From the NCBI GenBank assembly GCA_011372835.1, contig DSAJ01000180.1, positions 1 to 6,432 on the forward strand: a DNA stretch of 6,432 bases. The letters are read 5' to 3'. A program made the translations under genes and the position numbers. This DNA comes from Methanomicrobia archaeon (GTDB taxonomy: Archaea; Methanobacteriota_B; Thermococci; Methanofastidiosales; NM3). This document shows, in pieces, positions 1-6,009 of the stretch (positions are counted from its first letter, which is position 1; each line of letters starts with the position of its first letter). Below the pieces are notes generated by a model. It did not search any database. It worked only from the letters and a program-made list of their open reading frames with translations, and was not told where the DNA came from.

Positions 1-548
1 CCACGGGGTCCGAGAGCGACAACGCCATCATCACAATGCGCGCTTCGCCGTTGATAGACGACGGTGTCTACTCGGTTCTCTCCCACACCGGCATCATCGA
101 TCCAATGGTCATCCATTCCGTGCTCCGCATAGCGACCCAGCTTGGCAAGAAGGGGCGCGAGGGGAAGCCTGTCGGCACCACATTTATCGTAGGCGACTCG
201 GGTGACGTCCTCAGGCACTCGACGCAGATCACATACAATCCTTTCGAGGGCAGCTATGTCGACATCTCGGACAAGGTCGTCACGAGCATGATCAAGGAAT
301 ACTCTCGCCTCGACGGGGCGTTTATCATCAGCGGCAAGGGCAAGATCGTCGCTGCGGCACGCTACCTGGAGAGCGGCAAGGACGACATCGTGCTCCCTCA
401 AGGCCTTGGCGCGAGGCACATGTCAGCAGCTTGGATCTCTAAGATCACCAACGCCGTCGCCATCGTTTTATCGGAGTCCGACAATTTGATACGATTATTT
501 GCGAACGGGACGCTCATACTCGAGCTCGATCCTGCGGAACTGGGTTGA
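1..548 (+). CDS. dacZ: Diadenylate cyclase (c-di-AMP synthase), DacZ type; 5' end outside window
   Basis: This enzyme condenses two ATP into cyclic di-AMP in the cytoplasm. The frame is open from base 3, so the gene starts upstream; about 181 codons are visible. Numbering from the first in-window ATG (36), the catalytic LDGAF motif is at residues 92-96 and the ATP-binding GLGARHM motif at 123-129, followed by a SESDN segment and a C-terminal beta strand ending LILELD, all typical of DisA_N/DAC domains. The linker GREGKPVGTTFIVGD (40-54) and NPFEG (68-72) resemble archaeal DacZ proteins as I remember them. The third position of the RHR motif of bacterial enzymes is Met here, so it reads RHM. 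The missing N-terminus is probably around 90 residues, judging from family length. The stop lies 4 nt before the channel gene, so the two are almost certainly co-transcribed. Function is well supported; regulation is not visible. Confidence 0.92.
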   Translation, partial: TGSESDNAIITMRASPLIDDGVYSVLSHTGIIDPMVIHSVLRIATQLGKKGREGKPVGTTFIVGDSGDVLRHSTQITYNPFEGSYVDISDKVVTSMIKEYSRLDGAFIISGKGKIVAAARYLESGKDDIVLPQGLGARHMSAAWISKITNAVAIVLSESDNLIRLFANGTLILELDPAELG

Positions 549-552
549 TACC

Positions 553-1344
553 ATGTTGTTCGATTACAGTAAGGTCGCCGATGCGATGTCCAACCACGCT
601 GAGGACTTCGTATATGTCATACTCATTCTCATCGCTGGCCTCATCATCGGCAAGGCTGTAGGCAAGGTCATCAGGGCGCTCATAGACAAGACGGGCCTCC
701 TTCGGGTTATCAAGGGAACGAAGTCAAAGGAAAGCACACGCCGAACGAGCTTTACGCTTCTTAACTTCATCGAGGCAGTGGTACGATGGACGATATACCT
801 CATTGCCACCGGCCAGGCGATAGAGATACTAGGATTCGAGGAGCTTACGCGTGCAATGGGTGAACTGGTCAAGTTCCTGCCCAATGTGGTCATCGCGCTC
901 GTGATCGTCATCTTTGGATTCATCGCGGCCGACAAGATCGTTTCCGCCCTTGATGACTTCTTGAGGGAGTCCAAACTGCCCAACTACACGATCATCACTT
1001 CGAGCGTGCGGTATTCGATATATATCATAGCGATCATCATGGCACTCGCCCAGCTGCACATCTCGACTCAGGTGCTCGTTGTGCTTGCCGGCGTGTTCTC
1101 GTTCTTCTTCGTCGTGATCATCGCCATCGGCGCGCGAGAAATAGCGACGAACCTCTTCGCAGGCCTCCAGATCATCTGGTACCGGACGATCGCCGTGGGG
1201 GACGTCATACGAGTGGAAGGCACCGAGGGCGTTGTCGACGAGATCGGTATCATCTCGACCACGGTGAAGACCGAGGACGGCGAGTACGTCATCATCCCCA
1301 ACTCCCATATTGCCAACTACAAGGTGTTCAAGAAGCTTTCGTGA
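553..1344 (+). CDS. Small-conductance mechanosensitive channel (MscS family), short C-terminus
   Basis: This is a predicted membrane channel that opens under membrane tension to release ions and solutes in hypo-osmotic shock. From ATG 553 the product is 263 residues; an upstream TTG (499) lies inside dacZ and is less likely. Hydrophobic helices are at about 19-44, 70-93, 108-133, 152-170 and 173-207. Segment 109-133 (LPNVVIALVIVIFGF...) looks like the 'conserved TM helix' repeat found before MscS pores. The beta domain follows, with GDVIRVEGTEGVVDEIG (216-232) and the signature DGEYVIIPN (242-250). The protein stops about 13 residues after this, so the C-terminal alpha/beta cage of E. coli MscS is missing. 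The gene starts 4 nt after dacZ, and its stop overlaps the next start by 1 nt. Pairing with a c-di-AMP synthase suggests osmotic regulation, which is an inference. Confidence 0.92.
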   Translation: MLFDYSKVADAMSNHAEDFVYVILILIAGLIIGKAVGKVIRALIDKTGLLRVIKGTKSKESTRRTSFTLLNFIEAVVRWTIYLIATGQAIEILGFEELTRAMGELVKFLPNVVIALVIVIFGFIAADKIVSALDDFLRESKLPNYTIITSSVRYSIYIIAIIMALAQLHISTQVLVVLAGVFSFFFVVIIAIGAREIATNLFAGLQIIWYRTIAVGDVIRVEGTEGVVDEIGIISTTVKTEDGEYVIIPNSHIANYKVFKKLS

Positions 1345-2060
1345 TGTCCATGTCCCGCTCGGTCATGCCGCTGCCCTATGATGCCGTCGGGACCGTCGTG
1401 GGCCGTGACAACAGGTTCCGCGCCAGCGTCGACATCATCGAGCCGATCAGGGAGAATGGCGCTTCAGTGCACGTACATGACCCTGGGAGGATACGCGAGG
1501 TGATCTATCCGGGCAACACTGTCCTCCTTCGTTGGGCACGCTCCCAGACGCGCACGACGGACTGGGATATGCTGGCAGGCGATGTCGGCGGCGAGTGGGT
1601 GCTTGTTCATTCCGGCTATCACTCGACCATCGCAGAAGGCATACTGCGTGCAGGCCTTGCCGGCCCTTCGATACGCGGTTGCACGCTGCATCGCGAGGTG
1701 ACGCGGGGCGGGAGCCGCTTTGACTTTCTTCTCGAATGCGCCACCGACCGCCATTGGATAGAGGTCAAGGGATGTTCTCTTTCCAGAGATGGCGTGGCGC
1801 TGTTCCCCGATGCTCCCACCACACGCGGCACGCGCCACCTTGAAGGGCTTATCGACGCAGTTGAGGGCGGTGATCGCGCTTCTGTCGTATTCCTCGTGCT
1901 CGGGCATGCCGCCACGTCGTTTTCCCCCAACAGTGATACCGACCCCCACTTTGCGGAAGCATTCGCACGCGCTGTCGATTCCGGGGTCACGATCTACCCA
2001 CTGCGCTGCACCTACGACGGATGCGATGTATCGTACCATGGTGTGCTTCCCGTGAGATGA
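1344..2060 (+). CDS. sfsA: SfsA family protein (predicted DNA-binding/nuclease-fold protein)
   Basis: SfsA was named in E. coli as a sugar fermentation stimulation protein. The family combines an N-terminal OB-like domain with a C-terminal PD-(D/E)XK nuclease-like domain; its cellular role remains poorly defined. The 238-residue product matches the family's usual length. Visible motifs are the DPGRI segment (46-50, equivalent to CPNTGAM in E. coli), SRFDFLLE with Asp127, WIEVKG with Glu140 and Lys142 (the nuclease-fold acidic/Lys set), FPDAPTTRGTRHL (154-166) and FSPNSDTDPHFA near the C-terminus. The ATG at 1344 overlaps the channel's TGA by one base, implying translational coupling; ATG at 1350 and a GTG at 1341 are alternatives. 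Nothing ties it mechanistically to c-di-AMP. The final codons contain the TATA box of the next gene. Confidence 0.93.
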   Translation: MSMSRSVMPLPYDAVGTVVGRDNRFRASVDIIEPIRENGASVHVHDPGRIREVIYPGNTVLLRWARSQTRTTDWDMLAGDVGGEWVLVHSGYHSTIAEGILRAGLAGPSIRGCTLHREVTRGGSRFDFLLECATDRHWIEVKGCSLSRDGVALFPDAPTTRGTRHLEGLIDAVEGGDRASVVFLVLGHAATSFSPNSDTDPHFAEAFARAVDSGVTIYPLRCTYDGCDVSYHGVLPVR

Positions 2061-2064
2061 GCGA

Positions 2065-2075
2065 AGATATTTAAG
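2065..2075 (+). promoter_or_regulatory. TATA box for the CMD-like gene, inside the sfsA/CMD junction
   Basis: The core ATATTTAA (2067-2074) is centred about 27.5 bp before the ATG at 2098. That is the archaeal TATA-to-TSS distance, predicting a leaderless mRNA from that ATG rather than from the ATG at 2077. Confidence 0.6.
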
Positions 2076-2097
2076 CATGGCAGACATACACTCTTCC

Positions 2098-2424
2098 ATG
2101 AAGTACGAAGTGTTTTACGGCAAGGGTATGAAGAGGGTAAAGGAACGCCTTCCAGACCTTTACGAGAGCATAGCCTCGCTTAACGAATCGGTATTCAACG
2201 GGACGACGTTGGACTACAAGACCCAAAAGCTCATCGCAATCGGCATAGCGGCCTCACGCTGCGACTCAGATGCAACGAAAAAGCAGATGCGCTCGAGCAT
2301 GAACGAGCTCGATGTCACAGAGGACGAGATCATCGACGTCCTGCGCGTGGTGCTCCTGCTCTCGGGAATGCCGGCATTCAATCAGGGCATGCGCCTCCTC
2401 GACGAGATCACGTCCGAGAAGTAG
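2098..2424 (+). CDS. Carboxymuconolactone decarboxylase/AhpD-like small protein with incomplete CxxC
   Basis: This is a 108-residue all-alpha protein of the CMD/AhpD-like family, whose members often act as thiol peroxidase or disulfide reductase partners. Family features are the N-terminal helix RLPDLYESIASLNESVF (17-33), LDYKTQKLIAIGIA (38-51) and the late segment TEDEIIDVLRVVLLLSGMPAF. The redox centre is normally a CxxC followed by His. Here only Cys55 is kept: the aligned second Cys is Asp58 (C-D-S-D) and no His follows. It is therefore probably not a standard CxxC reductase, and may be structural, binding, or dependent on one Cys. ATG 2098 is preferred over ATG 2077 because it falls where a leaderless transcript from the TATA box at 2067-2074 would begin. 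It is convergent with endA, with 10 bp between the stops. The true substrate cannot be read from sequence. Confidence 0.82.
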   Translation: MKYEVFYGKGMKRVKERLPDLYESIASLNESVFNGTTLDYKTQKLIAIGIAASRCDSDATKKQMRSSMNELDVTEDEIIDVLRVVLLLSGMPAFNQGMRLLDEITSEK

Positions 2425-2434
2425 GCCAGACGCA

Positions 2435-2932
2435 CTAGAGCCGCTTTCGCGCAAGCTCATAGTAATTGATGTCGCTTTCCTCGTCAACGAGGGCGATTAT
2501 CATCTGCTTCTTGACAGAATGGGCCAGGCGCACATAGCGTACGAGCGCCTCGGCGGAAATGTTCTCGGGTGCCTTGTATGCATGGACGAGGTAGTCGGCG
2601 TGCTCTTCCACCGAGGTGCGATATACCCTGAAGTGACACCCATACTTGAATCCGGTCTTGACTATATAGCCCTTGTCGCGCAGGTCTTTGTAGACGGTGT
2701 AGCGCGTCGAGAAATCGGGTCCAGCAAGGCGGCGCCACAGATCCTCCCTGCTTAGCGTGGTATCATCGCTTTTGATCTCGAGCTTTCCGCGCTCGTGAAG
2801 ATATGCCGCCTCGATTGCCGAAAGATGGAGCGTCCCTTCCTTCACGACACCATATGAGCGTTTGCTGTGGAGTGCCGAGACCGAACGAGAATCAGTGACA
2901 AGTACCTCGTCATTGAGCAGTTCGCCGATCAT
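2435..2932 (-). CDS. endA: tRNA-splicing (tRNA-intron) endonuclease
   Basis: This enzyme cuts pre-tRNA introns at bulge-helix-bulge motifs, leaving 2',3'-cyclic phosphate ends. Numbered on the longer form (ATG 2971, 178 residues), it shows RYTVYKDLRDKGYIVKTGFKYG (90-111) and AHSVKKQ (150-156). The predicted catalytic triad is Tyr110, His124 and Lys155, aligning with Tyr115, His125 and Lys156 of the M. jannaschii enzyme. A single short unit like this is the size of the homotetrameric archaeal class, not the fused double-domain homodimeric class. I place the start at ATG 2932 (165 residues, beginning MIGELLND). A TATA-like CCATATAA lies about 26 bp upstream inside the longer ORF, and homology begins at GELL. 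The ATG at 2971, 15 nt after the upstream gene's stop, remains possible. No terminator is visible after the stop. Confidence 0.94.
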   Translation of the reverse strand: MIGELLNDEVLVTDSRSVSALHSKRSYGVVKEGTLHLSAIEAAYLHERGKLEIKSDDTTLSREDLWRRLAGPDFSTRYTVYKDLRDKGYIVKTGFKYGCHFRVYRTSVEEHADYLVHAYKAPENISAEALVRYVRLAHSVKKQMIIALVDEESDINYYELARKRL

Positions 2933-2951
2933 GATGTTCCTTGCGAGGATG

Positions 2952-2962
2952 CAATTATATGG
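2952..2962 (-). promoter_or_regulatory. Possible TATA box for endA
   Basis: On the minus strand the bases read CCATATAATTG. The core centre is about 25-27 bp before ATG 2932. If real, this gives endA an independent leaderless transcript and excludes the 13-residue N-terminal extension. It is weaker than the other TATA boxes in the window. Confidence 0.4.
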
Positions 2963-2986
2963 TTTTTGCATGAAGTGCGGCCTAGT

Positions 2987-3415
2987 TCAGGAAAGGATGC
3001 CTAGATGCGCAAGCCTTGTTTCGAGCGCGTTTTCAAAGTCTTCCTTCATTTCCTTCCCATCGATGCGAAAGAACTCATTGAAGGCCTCATCGTAGACGAG
3101 CAGCTGTGGCATCTTGTCATCGTCTGTTACGTTGAGTTCGACAAAGACTTTTTCGTCAAAGATCCTCATCTCCATCTGTGGATTGTCCACAAGGAGGTAG
3201 AGGCGGATGATCATGGGGATGGTGGCGATGCAATATGGACATCGCTTCGCCGTCGCAACGGCCACGTAGATGGTACGTTCAAAGCCCTGCAATGCTTCGA
3301 CGATACGTTGTTGCGGTTCATACCGCTGGTATTTTTTCTTGAAGTAGTAGTTTTTCAGCTGTTCTTCAAGATATGGGACGACCTCCTCCCCTCTCATGAA
3401 TTTTTGGCGATTCAT
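2987..3415 (-). CDS. Thioredoxin/glutaredoxin-fold protein with CPYC active site
   Basis: This is a predicted cytoplasmic thiol-disulfide protein of 142 residues. The active-site motif KRCPYC is at 57-62 (Cys59, Cys62), after a beta strand TIYVAVATA (48-56). The likely cis-proline is Pro103 in DKMPQLLVY. CPYC is the glutaredoxin-type dithiol motif, and many archaeal thioredoxin-like proteins carry it. About 45 residues precede the fold, starting with a Tyr/Lys-rich stretch (YYFKKKYQRY, 23-32) that ordinary thioredoxins lack; it may be an alpha-helical extension for partner binding. No signal peptide or membrane segment is seen. The ATG at 3415 lies about 26.5 bp after a strong TATA box, consistent with a leaderless mRNA. 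endA follows downstream on the same strand. The redox partner and substrate are unknown. Confidence 0.82.
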   Translation of the reverse strand: MNRQKFMRGEEVVPYLEEQLKNYYFKKKYQRYEPQQRIVEALQGFERTIYVAVATAKRCPYCIATIPMIIRLYLLVDNPQMEMRIFDEKVFVELNVTDDDKMPQLLVYDEAFNEFFRIDGKEMKEDFENALETRLAHLGILS

Positions 3416-3434
3416 TACACATCAACAATCAAGG

Positions 3435-3449
3435 TTATTTATAAATATT
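3435..3449 (-). promoter_or_regulatory. Strong TATA box for the CPYC protein gene
   Basis: The minus strand carries AATATTTATAAATAA in a 73-bp AT-rich gap between pyrH and this gene. The palindromic core TTTATAAA (3438-3445) is centred 26.5 bp before ATG 3415, so the transcript is probably leaderless. The same gap, T-rich on the minus strand just past the pyrH stop (3470-3488), could also end pyrH transcription. Confidence 0.7.
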
Positions 3450-3488
3450 ATCCTTTTTTCTCAAAACATGATACAATAAATAAGAATA

Positions 3489-4169
3489 TCATTCATGCAC
3501 GGTGGTACCTACGCGTTCTCCGCGCACGAGGCGAACGATGCGTTCAGGGTCGCTTCCATTCACGAAGTGGAGACGTATGTGAGAGCGCACGAGGTTGTTC
3601 ACGGCGACCGTGTCGAACAGTTCGTACTGTCCCGCACCAGCACCCGATGCCGAAACGATCTCTCGAAGCTCGGCATATGTGGCGTCCTCAAGCGGGCGCG
3701 CGTCGTCGTATCGTGAGGGATCCTTGTCATAGAGGTAGTCAACGTCGGTGGCGTTGACGAGGTAGCCTGCCCCCATGGCCTCACATAGGAGCGTTGCAAC
3801 GGCATTGGTCGACTGTCCTGGCTGCATGCCGCCGGCGACGACCATTCTTCCCTCTCGCAGCTGACGCACCATCTCGTCATAGGTTTTGGGAGGATATGGG
3901 GCTGCAAGGTCGGCAAGGCGCGAGATGAATAGCATCGCATTCATGCGCGTTGCCATGACCGCCACGAAGTCCTTGTCCGCTTGGCCGTAGTCCGGTGCGA
4001 GCCCGCGTATGTATGAGCGTGCCGTGGCACCACCCCCCACGACGATGCCAACGGCGTGGCCCTCTCCGATCAGCGTTCGAACGGCATCACACATCGCGTC
4101 GATGCGCGAGGTGCGGATATTTCCATCTTCAAAGAGGAGTGATCCTCCATATTTAATCACTAGGTCCAT
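3489..4169 (-). CDS. pyrH: Uridylate kinase (UMP kinase), archaeal type
   Basis: This enzyme phosphorylates UMP to UDP with ATP in pyrimidine nucleotide synthesis. The amino-acid-kinase fold is clear. In the 226-residue form from ATG 4169: LVIKYGGSLL (3-12), the phosphate-binding VVGGGATAR (43-51), TRMNAML (74-80), GGMQPGQSTNAVA (113-125), NATDVDYLYDKDP (139-151) and the C-terminal GTTVHE, equivalent to GTTIEP in Pyrococcus UMP kinase. Length and N-terminus match archaeal UMP kinases, which differ from the bacterial PyrH group. A GTG at 4178 would add three residues and overlap the upstream TGA in a GTGA arrangement, so coupling to the preceding RAM-domain gene is likely with either start. 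Isopentenyl phosphate kinase and MfnE share the fold but fit less well. Confidence 0.92.
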   Translation of the reverse strand: MDLVIKYGGSLLFEDGNIRTSRIDAMCDAVRTLIGEGHAVGIVVGGGATARSYIRGLAPDYGQADKDFVAVMATRMNAMLFISRLADLAAPYPPKTYDEMVRQLREGRMVVAGGMQPGQSTNAVATLLCEAMGAGYLVNATDVDYLYDKDPSRYDDARPLEDATYAELREIVSASGAGAGQYELFDTVAVNNLVRSHIRLHFVNGSDPERIVRLVRGERVGTTVHE

Positions 4170-4174
4170 CTTTT

Positions 4175-4405
4175 TCACTCATCAAGCATTATGGTTGTTT
4201 CTGTGTTTTTCACACCAGGGATAGCGCGAATGGTAAAGAATACGAATTCAGAGAGCGCTTTCATGTTCTCGTGTTCCACGAAAGCGACCACGTCATGTAG
4301 CGAGTCGACCTTGACGACGAAGACGACCTCATCCTGGCCCTCCAACTCGTCGATGACCGTATAGGGGTCCAGCGCCTTGATTCCAATCAATCCTTTCGTG
4401 GTCAT
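4175..4405 (-). CDS. Stand-alone Lrp/AsnC-type RAM (ligand-binding) domain protein, second of the pair
   Basis: The 76-residue product is a single alpha/beta RAM domain as found at the C-terminus of Lrp/AsnC regulators, with no helix-turn-helix. Visible features are the strand VVFVVKVDS (27-35), a helix around VVAFVEHENMKAL (39-51), and the family's closing segment FVFFTIRAIPGVKNTETTIML (54-74), where the 'I..I.GV..T.T' pattern is diagnostic. Stand-alone RAM proteins usually dimerise or form octamers and bind amino acids or other small effectors; the ligand here is unknown. It starts 9 nt after the first RAM gene with a good Shine-Dalgarno and runs into pyrH, so it is the middle gene of a three-gene operon. 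It may form mixed oligomers with its neighbour. Confidence 0.85.
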   Translation of the reverse strand: MTTKGLIGIKALDPYTVIDELEGQDEVVFVVKVDSLHDVVAFVEHENMKALSEFVFFTIRAIPGVKNTETTIMLDE

Positions 4406-4409
4406 GCTC

Positions 4410-4416
4410 TCACCTC
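4410..4416 (-). promoter_or_regulatory. Shine-Dalgarno site for the second RAM gene
   Basis: The minus strand reads GAGGTGA, ending 4 nt before ATG 4405 and overlapping the TGA of the preceding gene. It matches the archaeal anti-SD over 7 bases. This internal operon gene therefore uses SD initiation, unlike the promoter-proximal leaderless genes. Confidence 0.75.
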
Positions 4417-4663
4417 ATGGGACGAACTTGAGCGGATGAACGTCGAGCACTCCCTCGACCTTCTTCAGTTGTTTGAGAAGGGCCGGTACGTCGCTATGGT
4501 CCAACGTGAGGAAGACGATGACATCAAAGCTGCCAAACGCTTTGAAGGTATGCGAGATGCCCGCAAGCGACCCGGATTCCTGGCATACGGCATCTTCCAT
4601 GCCGGGCACGATTTTGAGTCCCACGATTGCCGTGACGCCTTCGTAGGAAGCACGATCGACCAT
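4415..4663 (-). CDS. Stand-alone Lrp/AsnC-type RAM (ligand-binding) domain protein, first of the pair
   Basis: This 82-residue protein has the RAM-domain pattern: strand VTAIVGLKIVPG (10-21), helix around residues 22-35, the central turn KAFGSFDVIVFLTL (41-54) equivalent to the G.yD...v segment of Lrp-family domains, a helix PALLKQLKKVEGV (60-72) and a last strand VHPLKFV (75-81). There is no DNA-binding domain. The two RAM proteins are clearly different in sequence, so this is not a recent duplication. I chose ATG 4663 over ATG 4669 because the TATA core at 4686-4693 is centred 26.5 bp from 4663 but only 20.5 bp from 4669. As first gene of the operon with the other RAM protein and pyrH, it may sense a metabolite related to pyrimidine or amino acid status, which is an inference. 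The effector is unknown. Confidence 0.83.
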   Translation of the reverse strand: MVDRASYEGVTAIVGLKIVPGMEDAVCQESGSLAGISHTFKAFGSFDVIVFLTLDHSDVPALLKQLKKVEGVLDVHPLKFVP

Positions 4664-4683
4664 AAGCATTCTATTATTCCCAT

Positions 4684-4698
4684 CCTTATATAATTATT
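4684..4698 (-). promoter_or_regulatory. TATA box for the RAM-RAM-pyrH operon
   Basis: The minus strand reads AATAATTATATAAGG with core TTATATAA (4693-4686), centred 26.5 bp from ATG 4663. It lies in the 100-bp gap after the CODH-like gene and is the only obvious promoter for the three genes. Confidence 0.68.
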
Positions 4699-4764
4699 CT
4701 CGAAGCGGCTTTGCACGCATGGTCAGCATCAATGAACGAAACGATGCGCACACGCTCAACAAGT

Positions 4765-5988
4765 TCAACCCACCTGATGGGATTGCAGTTCGGAGATGCG
4801 CTCTACGACGCGCTCTCCGTCCAGTTCTGTTATACAGCCCTTCTCTGCCAGCTTCTCTTCGATGGATGGTGTCACAGGGATGCGGACGCCCGTGATGACA
4901 GGATAGCCGTGATGTACGAGGGCGAGTGCCGAAGTGAGGATCTTGGCGTTCTTCCAACCAGGCACCAACACGATCGGCGTGGGGGCAAATCCCCTCCCAT
5001 GAATCTTCCCTATCTCGCAGAACCCTATATGGGCCACGCCCGGCGCGTTCATGGTAGAAGTGCTCCCTTCGTACATGTGTGCCCCGGTCACGAGCACGAG
5101 ATAGCCATGTTCCACCAAATCGGTGACGAGCCCTTCCATGTGCCATGAGCACGTTGGGCTTGCCGCTCCGAACAGGACGACGACGCCTTCTATGTCCCCC
5201 TGCTCGTACGCACGATTGATCGTCGCCACATCAAGCGTGGCGCCTGTCGTATGTAGCTCTGGCGCCGGGAGCTCGCATTTAGGTCCCTTGCGCGACGCGA
5301 AGTGTTTGAGTGCCTCTTCAAGCGAGGCACGCTCGCTTCCAAACGTATGGATGGCGTCGATGCATCCTGTCGCCAGCGCATTGTCAAGTATGAGATAATT
5401 GCCAATGCACGGTATGCCTCGTTGATATGCCAGTTCGGCGCCAGGGTAGCCAAGGGAGACGATATTGACCCCGTGCGCTCCGGCACGTTCGATGCTTTCA
5501 GCGGCCTCGGTCGTTCGTGTGAACTCGATCAGGTCATGAATGCCCTGGGGTGAGGAGACGGCGCAGATGTTAACGGCCTCTGGGTGTAGCCCGCCCAATC
5601 CAAACGGCACCGTACGCACTGTTCGATAGGGCGCAAGGAGCCCATCTATCTCGTCTGAATAGGAACGGGATACATAGACCATTCGCGCGGCGGCTTTGAG
5701 AAGGCTTTCCAGGTCATATATCATGGTGATATGCCGTTTGTACGTCTTGTATTCGCCCAGACCCTCTGCGATCTTTTCTGCCAGATTCTTCATGGCCATC
5801 TCGTCTGGCGTTATGCCGCAGGGTACCCGCGACGTACTGCCGTCAAACGTGCATGGACCCAGGTCGCACGCATCGCAGACAAGACCCATCCGCAGTTCGT
5901 CCCGCACATGCGCCTGTTCCCTGATACCGTCAAAGATCTTCTCATACATTTCTACGACCTCCCATAGTGTTGTCTGAGCATCTTTCAC
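4765..5988 (-). CDS. Short carbon monoxide dehydrogenase-like iron-sulfur protein ('mini-CooS' type), C-cluster ligands mostly lost
   Basis: The 407-residue protein has the CODH/hybrid-cluster fold but is much shorter than CooS (about 630). The N-terminus holds Cys38, Cys41, Cys46 and Cys57 (GLVCDACDLGPC...PCG), matching the [4Fe-4S] B-cluster of CODH; D-cluster cysteines are absent. By eye, CODH-II C-cluster positions appear replaced: His261 by Ser145/146 (VSSP), Cys295 by Tyr181 (LGYPGAE), Cys333 by Gly217/Ser218, Cys446 by Ala275 (FGAASP) and Cys476 by Ala303 (VTGAH). Only Cys526 is kept, as Cys324 (HIGFC). Lys349 may match Lys563. The segment GDIEGVVVLFGAASP and the strand VLVTG support the family strongly. 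CO oxidation is therefore unlikely; electron transfer, metal handling or sensing is possible. The GTG start at 5988 fits a TATA box about 28 bp upstream (leaderless). The gene stands alone, divergent from a tiny Cys/His protein. Cys142, 194, 209, 238, 280 and 385 could bind an alternative cofactor. Confidence 0.85.
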   Translation of the reverse strand: MKDAQTTLWEVVEMYEKIFDGIREQAHVRDELRMGLVCDACDLGPCTFDGSTSRVPCGITPDEMAMKNLAEKIAEGLGEYKTYKRHITMIYDLESLLKAAARMVYVSRSYSDEIDGLLAPYRTVRTVPFGLGGLHPEAVNICAVSSPQGIHDLIEFTRTTEAAESIERAGAHGVNIVSLGYPGAELAYQRGIPCIGNYLILDNALATGCIDAIHTFGSERASLEEALKHFASRKGPKCELPAPELHTTGATLDVATINRAYEQGDIEGVVVLFGAASPTCSWHMEGLVTDLVEHGYLVLVTGAHMYEGSTSTMNAPGVAHIGFCEIGKIHGRGFAPTPIVLVPGWKNAKILTSALALVHHGYPVITGVRIPVTPSIEEKLAEKGCITELDGERVVERISELQSHQVG

Positions 5989-6009
5989 GCCGTATTAAAG
6001 GTTTTCTAC

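Noticed and set aside
829..1308. 159-codon minus-strand ORF rich in Asp, Glu, Arg and His
   Set aside because: It is antisense to the MscS channel gene. Its charged composition is the expected mirror of codons for hydrophobic residues.
1464..2099. 211-codon minus-strand ORF opposite sfsA
   Set aside because: There is no recognisable domain, and it lies fully antisense to an unmistakable SfsA gene.
3005..3757. Long 250-codon plus-strand ORF
   Set aside because: It lies antisense to the CPYC gene and the 3' end of pyrH and crosses the AT-rich promoter gap. The product has no family features, whereas both opposite-strand genes show clear motifs.
4694..5152. 152-codon minus-strand ORF rich in Arg, Gly and His
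   Set aside because: It is a different frame of the same strand over the CODH-like gene, with low-complexity basic composition and no motif.
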